Shown piece by piece: positions 27,401-39,400 of a DNA stretch of 64,000 nucleotides. Within the stretch, counting starts at the first letter, position 1. Every line of letters starts with the position of its first letter. The notes beneath the pieces are model-generated. The model worked only from the letters and a program-made list of their open reading frames with translations, was not told the origin of the DNA and ran no database searches. The DNA comes from Owenia fusiformis (Eukaryota; Annelida; Polychaeta; Sabellida; Oweniidae), in NCBI GenBank assembly GCA_903813345.2, contig CAIIXF020000001.1, forward strand, positions 31,175,915-31,239,914, read 5' to 3'. Position numbers and translations under genes: made by a program.

Positions 27401-30400
27401 AATAGAATGAGTCCTTCCAACACCTTTCAACACTTTAAAAATGTACAATAAAGAATGGCACCAGATATCAAATGAATCTATATTGTAAAATTATTGATTA
27501 CCTTAAATGATGAATTTTCCATGTGGAAATAAAAACGTCCTATCCCGTCGGAAACTGAATGGATACTACACGTGGTTAGGCCACTTGAGGAACGAAAATA
27601 AAATTCACAAGAATACCTTTCCGACGGGTTGTGATGCAAATAAAATGCGCCTAAATTCAAATATACGGCAATAAACAAATAATACAATCATAAACTTAAC
27701 TAGCAATGGATATTTATACAAAAACAATGATTATATATAACGAGACTACACACGAGATTTGACACGAGACTTACAAATGTGAAAACAAAAATATTGGAAA
27801 GCTTTTGAAATATACAAAATAAAGCATAACACATAAGAACAGAGCAAGGAAAGAAAATCAAAATAACAATTCAGCAGTTCAAATGAAGGTCTAACAACAT
27901 ATACAAACTTAAATTATAGAAACAAACTGCTGGAATGTTACACTGCCCCCTTTTTGAAATAAATTACGTCTCGTACATAACAAAAATTAGCAATCATTTC
28001 AACATACAATTATCCATTAACAAAAGTAAAACGAAATAACTCAATACATGTATAGTCACTAACTCGATGATAAATGTTCATACATGTAATCATACATTCA
28101 CAATGTCTTCAATCTTGTCACATTGTTTATATTCTGCTGAAATAGTCTGTAATCTTGTTCTTTGTCTTTGTTGGTAGAGTAAGGTCCAAGGGCTCCTCTT
28201 GTTCCACATTAAATACAAAGTCCATTTCCGGCTGACTGCCAATTTCACTCTCCAAGACTTTGTCTAGTTCATAATCACCCTTCTTCTGGTGTGTTTTCTT
28301 CTCTCCTTCATGTATAGACTTCTTTCTATGTTTTATTCTTTGCCCATCTTCAGATCTTTCTTTAGGATGCGATTTCTTGGACTTCTTGGTTTTCTTCTTC
28401 TTCTTCTTCTTCTCTGTGGATGGTTCTTCGGGTCCATTGGAATTGGGGAAAGTGGGAGGCATCTGTATCTGTGATACCTCTATTCTCCTTATAGGGGATT
28501 CATCATTTCCGTTGGGGGAAAGGGGAATAAGAGGGGCATCTTGTTTGTGGTTGGGTTTCATTTCTGGTGACGTGTTATCACATCTTGCCTTCTTAAATTC
28601 AATTTTCCTCGAATCCTTTGAAGTAGGGATTTGTCTTTCTCTGGGCTGTTGCTTTTCCTCATCTGAAGAAGAATCCCATCTAATAGGTGAAGTAGTGGAG
28701 AGGATGACCTTTCTCTTTGGGTTCTTTTTTTGTGAGGGAATGGGATCTTTGGCAGTAATATGGGGAACCTGACTAGTAGTTATAGTACAGGGTTTTGGGA
28801 CAGGGTTAGCTGGGGGAGTACAGTACAGGGGAGTAGAAGAGATGCTGCTTAGATACGCTGAAGGTTTTTTCATGTCTTTAAAATCCATCTTTAGTAATTC
28901 GGGAATGTTATTTGGGCCACTGTGATACTTTTTCCAATGTTCAGCAATATCTTTCTTAAAATAACTGGGTCTGATATAGGTGCAGCCTTGGGTGGGACAA
29001 TGATATTTGGGACCATGCACGTTATACATATGCTTCTGTAGTTGGCGTTTGCTTCTGAAGCTGATGTCTTTCACACATCTGTCACACCTATATTGAAGGG
29101 GTGGGTGAACTATCTGATAATGATCGGCCAGCAATATGGGGGATTGAAATCTCAAACCACATATCCCGGTCCCCACATGTTCTACACACTGGTAGTCAGC
29201 CTGGAAAACATAAATGGATCATAAGAGTGGCCATGTGGAAATATGATGGTCAATGTATAATTAGAATATCATTTGATGGAATAACATTTAATGGAAAAAT
29301 AGCAAGTATTGACAAAGATAGAGTAATGAGCAACTCAATTTCATGAGCAACTCACATGATTTTATAATTCAGTCTCATAGTCCTGGAGCCAACCTGGACG
29401 CTTTCGGACACGTTTATTGGGATCTACATGGTCCTTTGGAAGGGGATCAAATTGGGTCACATCTGATGGTTGTTCAATCTCTGGACGGGATGTGACTGAT
29501 GGGGTTTCATGAAACCATGATGGTAGAGTACCAACAAATGGCTTCAATTTGTCTTGGTGGATAGTTTTTACTTTCCCATTTTCCCCTTGGATTTTCAGAA
29601 TTAAATCAGACACAATCCGTATCACCTTGAAGGGACCGGTCCAAGGATTCTGAAATTTGGAGCTTGTACCTGGTTTTACCACAGAACTATGGAACCACAC
29701 AGGGTCTCCAATTTCAAAGGTTTTGGTACTTGATTTGACATCATAGCCACGTTTTTGACGATCGCTATTCAGCTTAATATTCTGACGAGCCACTTCGTGA
29801 GTTTTTTCCATCTGGGATTCCAACTTTTGGCAATATTTGGTATATTTATCAGAACCAGTATCACAAGTTGGGGGAATACCCAAGGCCAAGTCACATATAC
29901 ACCTTTCCATAAAGTCGGCAAAAAATCGATAAATGGGCGGGGCAACCTGTCAATCATTATAGCAGTGACGTCACTCGCGGACTTTTTTGGATGATAAAAC
30001 TCATCTAATTTGGCACTTGACAAGTGATCATTGAGGTACGCACGGGGATAAATCTTGTTAACTATACAAAATGGTGAGTTACATTTTATACTTATCTTTT
30101 CTTTATAATATCAAGGGTCTCACCTGTATTGTTTTATTTCAAAACAATCCATTCAGATCACCTATCAGATGCAAATAAGTCCTGATTGATTGAAATTTTC
30201 CTCTCCGAGATTTCAGTCTTTCAAAACTGCCATCCAGTCTAAGCTTAGGCTACTGATGATAGAAGTGTACATCAACTACAACTATTCCTGTTGTATTTTC
30301 ACTACCTTTCATAAGCAAACAGCATGAAATACTAGCCAATATCTTTGAATGAGAATATTGCACATCTTGTGTTGTATTTAGGTTAGAGGTTGTCGTTCAA

Positions 30401-33400
30401 AGCGGGGTTCAAAGTTCAACTTTAGTTCACCGGCAAGCTGGCTAACAAGTCATGCTGACATACAAGATTTACTGTAATCCCTTTTACTTTTCTCAATGTT
30501 TATTTTAGCAATTTTAAACTTTTATCGATCTAATTCGAATTCATTTATTGTGGCAGTCAACATTAGGCCTATTAGGATATAAATCTGTCATATAAAACAT
30601 CGTTCCACGGATGTTGAAAACAAAGAAATATAAAGCTTTATATCTGTTTTTTAGGATTCTATGAAAGAACAAACGGTATGTGACTGTGAAAAACTGACCA
30701 CCTCAGATGTGGATGGGTCCACATTTGATGGGCCCATCAATAAACTGAAGAAGACAGAATGTATTAAGTGGCTGTTGTGCCGAAATATAAAACCTCACCA
30801 CAAGGATACGTTAGCGTCGCTTCGTGTTAAAGTGCAACAGACCAAGGAAAAACAAACCATCCCAGACTGTGAATTAATAATTAGAGACCCCGATCCAAAT
30901 AATGCTAACCTCAGATCAAAAAAATCCAGATGCCCCAAATGTAAGAACAATATTTTACCTAGTGGACCCAGTGATGGTGAAGATTTCATTAGTAATTTTC
31001 CGACAGTTGGCTATACAGCCAGTTTCCCTAAAACTTTATATGGATTCACGTATGCTGACATAGAAAGTTACGCTAAAAACAGTGGCAAGGTTATTAAAAA
31101 GAGCATGGTAGAGAAACCATTTGAAAAAGGATACAGCTTTTTTCACGAAGGCTACATTCATGACACCGTCTCTGTTAGCAAAAACAATGAGCATTTTGTG
31201 AAATCAAAATGCTATCAGTCGCAACGTAAAAGTAATTCCCCACATTCATTGAAATGCCACATTATCGATACTGATGTCAAAATGGCAAGTTGTACTTGCA
31301 AAGCAGGCAAATCGGGATATTGTAATCATGTCATTGGACTATTATATTTGATAGACTTCATTGGAGCGCAAAAGTTGACATCATTCCCAAAAGAAAAGTC
31401 GAAAACAGAAAACCCACAACAATGGCATAAGCCAAGGTCATCTGGTATATCAGCGGACGCAATAATGTCTTCTACTGTAATATCTCCTAAATACGGGAAG
31501 GTTTCGAAAGGTATTAAACCAACACTTTATGACCCACGTAGAAATAAGACGACTCTTGATATTGCAATGCTGCACGAGCAGTTAGTACAGCACAATAGTA
31601 TCATTGACTTTACATTATTGACAGGCCACTGCCCTCAAAACACTGGACAGATTACTACTTCTTTGGGCTTTGATGTCCCGCGTGGTAGTGTATTATCGTA
31701 TCAAATTCCACAAAGTGATCCGCTTTTCAACATATTTGACACGATTGATTACGACTCTGAACCTGTCCTCATAAGCCCCACTCTTTTCATTCCATTTCCC
31801 TGGAATCCTTTACCTATATATGATGTAACAAATGGTCCATTTGATGAGGATTCCCAGCGTTTTTTAGATAGCTATATACAAATTTCAGCAAATAATAGTG
31901 TAGATCTAGAGATTGATACGAGGAACCAAGCTGAATCACCACTTTGGCATGAGGCCAGAAAGTACAGGATAACAGCAAGTAAGTTTGGTAGGATATGTAA
32001 AAGAAAGACTAATGAACACACTAAATTTATCAAGAATGAATTATTGAATGATCATCAAATTAAACCAACTGAAGCCATGAAGTTTGGTATTGACCACGAA
32101 GCAGTTGCTGTAAATAAGTATGAACAATATAGGAACGATGTGAAAATTGAACAATGTGGTCTTGTAGTGAATCCAGGTATCCCATTTGTTGGAGCAAGTC
32201 CGGATCGTAAAATTCTAGACCAAAATAGAGGATTAGGATTAGTTGAAGTAAAATGTTCATACAAATACAGAGATGTAACTGTCAAAGAGGCGTGTGATTT
32301 AAAAGATGGTACTTTTTGTATGGAGTCCATCAACGGGAAACCTTGTCTGAAAAGAAACCATGACTATTATTTCCAGGTACAAGGACAGATGGGATTATGT
32401 GGTTCAAGTTTCTGTGATTTTATAGTATATACAAACAAAGGGCTGTGCATTGAACGTATTAACTTTGAACAAGAGTTCTTCCAAAATATGCTCTTAAAAA
32501 TATCTTTATTTTATTTCAAGGATTTTCTACCTTTGGCAATAAAATAAGCGACGCCTACACGTTTGGCATACATGTTATAATGATAAAATGTAATCAAGAA
32601 TGTAGTCTGCAGACAGCACTTAAGACTGAAGCTACCATGATATAGTTGATCAGAGTAATAAAGAACATGTTATTGTTATATAATATTTATGTGCATTTTT
32701 CATCGTTTATATTCATTGATAAAAATCCAACAAACATAAACACGATTTACAGTAGATGTTTTCGGTTTGGGCAAAGGAAAATAAAACTAGATGCCGGAGC
32801 CATAATAAACGGATCATCATATTCATTGATAAAATATGGTTCAATAAAAATAGCAAGATTTACAGTAGTAGGTTTATGAGTAAGAGCGAAGACCCCATAA
32901 ACTCATAGGCTTTGGCTAGGATGAAGATGGCTTTGGGATGATCAATAAACATGCATACAACTGTCAAATTGTAGATAGTATTTGAGCTTATTATGAATCA
33001 CAGCTTTTAATAATACTTGTAAAAACGTACGACAACTAGACAAAATGGAATTGTATTTCAAAATATTACAATAAACATTGCACAATCTCTGCAGGATATT
33101 CGGATCTGTTATAAGGGGTCTTATGAGCAAAGGCAAAATGGCTTAACATTTTTGAGAATTGCCGGTATATATGGACATATAAATGAGAACTCTGTTTGAA
33201 TATTTAGTTGGAATATACCTATTAAATGACATTGGTACATGGGAGTTTGATTATTCATAGAATATAATGATAACTTAACATGATCAGCAGAATATAAGTG
33301 ACACTGAAACCGGCACTGAAAAGGTAAGTCTGTCACGTACTTTCAGATTTTGATTTTCCCGCTGTTCTATGCAGGACAAGACTCCGCGAGTGACGTCACT

Positions 33401-36400
33401 GCTGTATTCAGCGGCCTTATGAATATTCATGACGTGACTTTATGGAAAGGTGTATAAGTCTAGGTTCTCGACCGAACATGAGTTGGGAAGGAGAGAAGCC
33501 AGTAGTGTCATGTCGAGCACTTCTGTAGGCTGAAGAAATGAAAGGGAGAAAATCATCCCAGTCCCTATGACAAGGGGACACTATTTTTGCCAACATGCTT
33601 TCTATTGTACGATTAGATCTCTCCACCATGCCATCACTCTGAGGCCTATAGGGAGTCGTACGAGTCTTACATGATTTAAGCATGTCACAGAGTTCCCTAA
33701 AGAGGTTTGCTTCGAACTGGCGTCCCTGATCAGTATGAATAATCAAAGGAGACCCGTACCGACAAACAAATTCCCTAATAAAAAGGTTTGCAATCGTTGA
33801 CGCTTCCTGGTCAGGCATTGCCAATGCTTCGACAAACTTCGAAAAATAGTCCTCAATAAGGAGGACATATTTATTTCCTCGATACGACTCTGGCAGGGGA
33901 CCTAAGATATCCATTGCTACTCTCTCGAGTGGGCCTCCAACATTGTACTGTTGCATTTCAGCTTTTGCCCTTTTGGCAGGGGGTTTTCTCCTCTGACATA
34001 CTAGACAACTAGACACATGTCTGGCAACATCAGCTTTATAGCCAACCCAATAGAACCTTTGTTTGACACGTTCCAAAGTTTTGCCTATGCCTAAATGGCC
34101 ACAATCAATAGCATCGTGTACAGATGACAGAACAGTTGATCTTAACGATCCAGGTACTACAACTTGCCACCATGACTTTATTTCACCCATGTATTCTCTC
34201 TGCAACAAGTTGTCCGCAATACGGAACAAACCAAATTGAGACCAATACAATTTCAAATGGGGTGAATTTGGGGCCACTTCTTCCCAAGATGGTCTATCAT
34301 TCTCCGCCACCCATTTATAGACAACTTTCAGGATAGGGTCTTCCTCAATGGCCGACAAGTAAGCCTCTGGACTCAATGTTTCACACCAGTTAGACTTTGG
34401 TGTTATAACATTCACTGTGGCAGTAGGAGTGAAACTCATTTCAACAACAATAGTATTTGCCGGGGTAGTATCAATGTCGGATAGCTCTATTGGATGCAAT
34501 CGCTCCTGTCGTTCGCAGTGATCACACTCATTACAGGGGCGCCTTGATAAAGCATCAGCATTCTTATGCTGCACGCCTGGACGATGCAAGATCGTCATAT
34601 TGTACGTACCAAGGGTTTCTAGCCAGCGGGCTAGTTGTCCTTCTGGGTTTTTAAACCTCAGAAGCCATGGTCTGTACGGACTGTGAAGGTTCTACCATAG
34701 AGATAATGATGGAAGTTTCGAACAGACCGAACGATTGCAAGGAGCTCTCTTCGAGTCACACAGTAGTTTCGTTCGCTTCGACTAAGGGATTGTGTGAAAT
34801 AAGCAATAGGGCGTTCTTGTTCATTCTGAATCTGACTTAAGGCACTACCTATGCCACAATGGCTAGCGTCTGTATCCAGTATGAAGGGAAGTGCCATATC
34901 TGGGAAGGCAAGGATTGGAACAGACAGAAATTTAGTTTTTAAACTGTCCATAGCTGTTTGACATTCAATTGTCCATTCGAATCTCTTGTATTTTTCTGTC
35001 AGTTCGTTCAAAGGTCTAACTAGGGTCGAAAAGTTGGAAACGAAGCGTCTGTGATACGAACAAAACCCCAAGAAGGCCCTAACATCACGCACCCTTCTTG
35101 GTATCGACCAATTTTGTATAACTTCTATTTTCTTTGGATCCACAGATATGCCCTGTTCTGAGACGACATGCCCCAAATAGGCTACCTTACGTTTAAAAAG
35201 GTGACATTTCTTTGGGCTCAACTTCAGGCCAGCCTTTACCAGTCGATCAAAAACTACTGATAAACGTTCCAATTGTTGACTAAAGGTGGCGCTGAACACG
35301 ATTATGTCATCTAGATAAACTAGGGCTTGCTCGGGAGTGATACCCGAGAGGACTATCTCCATTAGGCGTTCAAAGGTTGCGGGCGCATTAGTTAACCCAA
35401 AGGGCATAACCAGAAATTCATATAGCCCTCTCTCAGTAGTGAACGCAGTCTTCGGGATACTGCTGGACTCCATGGCACATTGCCAATATCCCGAAGCCAA
35501 ATCGAGGGTGGAAAACCAGACTGATCCCGAAAGAGAGTCTAATGTGGAGTCAATTCTAGGGAGTGGGAAACTGTCTCTAACAGTGATGTTATTGAGTTGC
35601 CTGTAGTCTATACAGTACCGCAAAGATCCGTCTTTTTTCTTAACCATTACAACGGGTGATGCCCAGGGAGAGGAAGAAGGTCGAATAATGCCAATATCCA
35701 GCATATCCTGGAGAATTCTGGCTTCTTCAGGGCGTTTCGAATAAGGGACCCTGCGAGGTCGCTGCTTAATCGGACGGACATCACCTGTATCTATGGAATG
35801 TTTTGTAACATTTGTTTTCCCTAAATCCAATTTGGACTTGGCAAAGACATGTTGATACTGCAAGATAAACTCCCTGAGTTTTCTTTTCTCGTCTGCAGTA
35901 AGTTCATCATGTCCCTCTATAAGGATTTGAAGATGATCAGGGATAACAAAAGTTTTTTCGGTGGAATCATTGTTACAATCTGGGTTTATCTTCTGGCTCA
36001 GTCCATGTACCATTATTCCATCTCCATCTCCATTTGGGGAGGATGTTAAAAGTGACTCATCTAGACTCTCAGCTAGAGCAGCCACGGCATTTGGATAAAA
36101 TGTTTGTACCTCATTACCAATATTGGCCAATTGTAATGGGACAACAGAATCACAGGGAGAGACAATACTGCGCGCTAGTATTATCCCCTCTGTATCAAAG
36201 AGGCATGATGAAGGTTCTACAATGAGCTCTTTGATTTCTTCTGGACAATTTATCCGGGCAGGGACAATAGTCATGCTAAAGGGGGGAACAGTGACTTTTT
36301 CACTAAGGGTCAGCCTATATACACAGTTGGTAAATGACATAGAAGTCTTAGACACACAGTCGAAATCGATGCCATTTAAGGTCACTAAACCTCCCGTAAC

Positions 36401-39400
36401 ATCAACCACAGCTTTGTGATTTTTTAAAAAATCAAGCCCAAGAATACATGGATAGTCGATCTCAGCTATCAACATAGACTGTGGTATCGTCATCCCCTGT
36501 CCTATTGACATTGAGCAATTGATTTTCTCTTGGGCTAGTAAACAATTACCATCTGCAACAGTTATCGCCACAACTGTCGACAGGCAGTCTATAGGACTGT
36601 TTTGCAATGTTTTGGCGATTTTCTTCGCAATGATACTGACTGTAGCCCCTGTATCTACGAGACAAAACAGGTGAGTGTTTTCTATTTTTGCCGGTAAAAA
36701 TAGACCCCGACCTGGTACTTCAGGTACATCTGGTCCTATGCTATTTAGAGAGACCTCACCCGGACCTATTGGTTTGGCCTCTTCACGTTTTTTGAGTAAT
36801 TGAATGAACTGAGTAATTTATCTCTATGAGAATCCAATGCCTTACTGATTTTTGATTTTTCCAGGGGGAGTGTACATTCTCTTATGTAATGACTGCCTTT
36901 ACAATTCCAACATTGTATATTCCTTATGTTTTTAGGGGCACTGGACTGTGATGGGGGTTTGGGTGTCATTGGACTCTCTGATGGAGTTAGAGCAGACAAC
37001 CTAGCCTCGAGGGATTCGATATGTTGGAGAAGAGACAATTGATCGTTCTCTACAGTGCAAGGTCTTGCAGTCGAAAGTATGGATTCATGAGAAGAAGTTC
37101 GATTGGACTCGTACCGAAGGGCTGAATTAACGGCTTCATCCAGTGTTTTAGGATCTGTCATCCCCACAGCCAATCTATGAGCCTCGTCATTTAAGGCATC
37201 CAGGAAGGCATTGATGGCAATTTTATTGAAGTATTCCCCTTCTAGATTGGGGTAGATCAGGGTGACAAGTCTTCGAATATCACAGCTTAGAGCTGAGACA
37301 CTTTCGTTTGGTTTACGAAGTCTGTTTTTCAATTTGGTGAGAAGGGCACCATCTTGAAAAGGGGGATCAAACCTCTTTTGTAGAGCGTTTAGTAGAGAAG
37401 GATAGTCTTTCCTCTGTGCAGGACTCAAACCTGATAGGACAATAAGAGCATCACCCTTAAGAAGGGTAATCAGTTGGCAGACTTTCATCTCATTGGTCCA
37501 TTTACTTATATCCGCAAATGTTTCAAATTGTATTTTGAATTCCCTCCATTCGCTATTTCCGTCAAATGGGGGGATTTTGGCATGAGAACTGAATTTAAAA
37601 TTCTGTTCAGGTACGCTTCCTGAAGAAGCTTGAAGTGGAATGTATGGTGCAGCCATGGATTTTGCTGGGTTTATCTGGTAGGCAGAATTGGTGCGCGGAT
37701 AATTTGATGGGGTATGTGATACAGGAATATCTTTCTGTAAACAGGATTGGTGTAGAGAGGGTATACCATATGAAGGTTGATATCCAGAAGACGGGTGAGG
37801 AGAGGGTATCCTCGTGGTCAATTGACTGATTGGATTATGTGGAATATTATAGGCAGATTGATTGATTGGTGAGAAAGAATTTGTTTTCTTCAGGTTGGTA
37901 TGGGCTTCACCTGGCCCCATAGATACATAATTGCCAGGAACTGTTGGTGGAGAATCAACAGTATAAAGAGGGTATCGATAAATACCTTGAGGATCTGAAT
38001 ACACTGGAGTCGATTCCATTGGAGTGGACCTTCTGATTCCTCTATTCTCTACTGATCTTACATTATACCATCGAGGATCATTGTTTGATGTTACATAACC
38101 TTGAGGGTATTGAAAATTCCATTCCGCTTGTTGCGTATCCCTTTGAATCATTCTCGGAGTGAAGCTCTCACTTGGCTGTGAAGCCTCGTGGAAAGTTGGT
38201 CGCACTCTGAATGGAGGGATAGGTGACATTTCATGATGATGGTGATCCAATGGGGTCTGTTCAAATGTTTGGACTGACACAGATTTAACATTGTACATGT
38301 TATCTTTTCCCCTACTATCAGATGAAAAATGAACATGTGACGTTTTCCCCTGCAGTTGAGAAACGTCTCCATGTCCAGCATGGGCTAGTTCATCTTCACA
38401 ATTGAGAGGGGACTTTTCTGACTTAGATTGACTGATGGATGGAGACAAAAGAAGATCCCCATAATTAGGATTCATCATGCCATGTTCAGAAACATAAGAT
38501 TCAGCATTAAAAGGATCTTCATTGGCATTCAAAGGATCAACACCAAAATCGGTAGCTTCCTCCATGTGTACTGGGGAATATGAGGTACCTTGCCCAAGGG
38601 ATACCTCACTAGGGTTCAATATATTATGGGGTAGAACAGAAGCCCCGTCTTGTTGGTATACAGTTCCTATGGGAGGCTGAAGGAACCGGGTAGTTCTTCT
38701 TGTATCCGACCTAGGGAGATAGGATTTCCGACTAACAGGGGAAAATAGTGCCATTCTAGGGAGAAAAGGATTCTTCAATATCTTCGTCCACAAGTGGGCC
38801 AATTATCAAGGGGATAACTTTAGTATCCCACCGCTGCCACCAATGTAAAATTCCTGATTAACTCTCTTTAAGGAAATTTATTTTTAAGGCTCAAAAGATG
38901 GGGACGGGAATTTGAAGGTCCATGGAGGCTCTTGGAGACGATTTAGAAACACAAAATAACAAATAGAGTTTGAAGGTGTAATTTAATTAAGATAAATAAT
39001 ATATTTGCTTGACAAAATAAATGGAATGTGTATATTAAGGTCAAGGAAGGAGCTAAGTAATGGGTTAATGAAATGAAGAACTTGAAGGCTAAATGAAGGG
39101 GTTGAAGACTATGAAGACTAAATGAGGGGGTTGAAGACTATGAATGAAGGTGTTGAAGAATGAATGAGGAGGTTGAAGACTATGAAGACTGAATGAGGGG
39201 GTTGAAGACTATGAAGACTGAATGAGGGGGTCGAAGACTGAATGAGGGGGTTGAAGACTATGAAGACTGAATGAGGCAAAACAAGACAAAATGGAATCTG
39301 TATATTAAATCGGATCAAATATGGTGAAAATCTTGATAATTCAAGCTAATAGAATAGAATGAGTCCTTCCAACACCTTTCAACACTTTAAAAATGTACAA

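Larger units (their letters stand above)
29900..33452 (+). mobile_element. DNA transposon carrying only a SAP-SWIM-YqaJ nuclease gene
   Basis: 3553 bp. Both ends start with the same inverted 17 bp, CACCTTTCCATAAAGTC, and are flanked by TATA (29896-29899 and 33453-33456). Alternatively the ends are one base longer (ACACC) with an AT duplication; the two readings cannot be separated by eye. A second, 21-bp perfect inverted repeat lies inside each end (29961-29981 and 33383-33403) around the palindrome GTGACGTCAC. The only substantial ORF is the nuclease; no transposase is visible. Inserted into the Gypsy integrase. I recall that ISL2EU/IS4EU-type eukaryotic transposons encode YqaJ proteins; assignment is tentative. 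Confidence 0.85.

Noticed and set aside
28377-28772. Plus-strand open frame opposite the zinc-finger ORF
   Set aside because: Low-complexity shadow of the Lys/Ser-rich minus-strand coding sequence; no recognisable domain.
33053-33456. Idea that the nested insert is an intron or a second retroelement
   Set aside because: The inverted ends, flanking TATA duplication and restored pol frame on discounting it all indicate a cut-and-paste DNA transposon.
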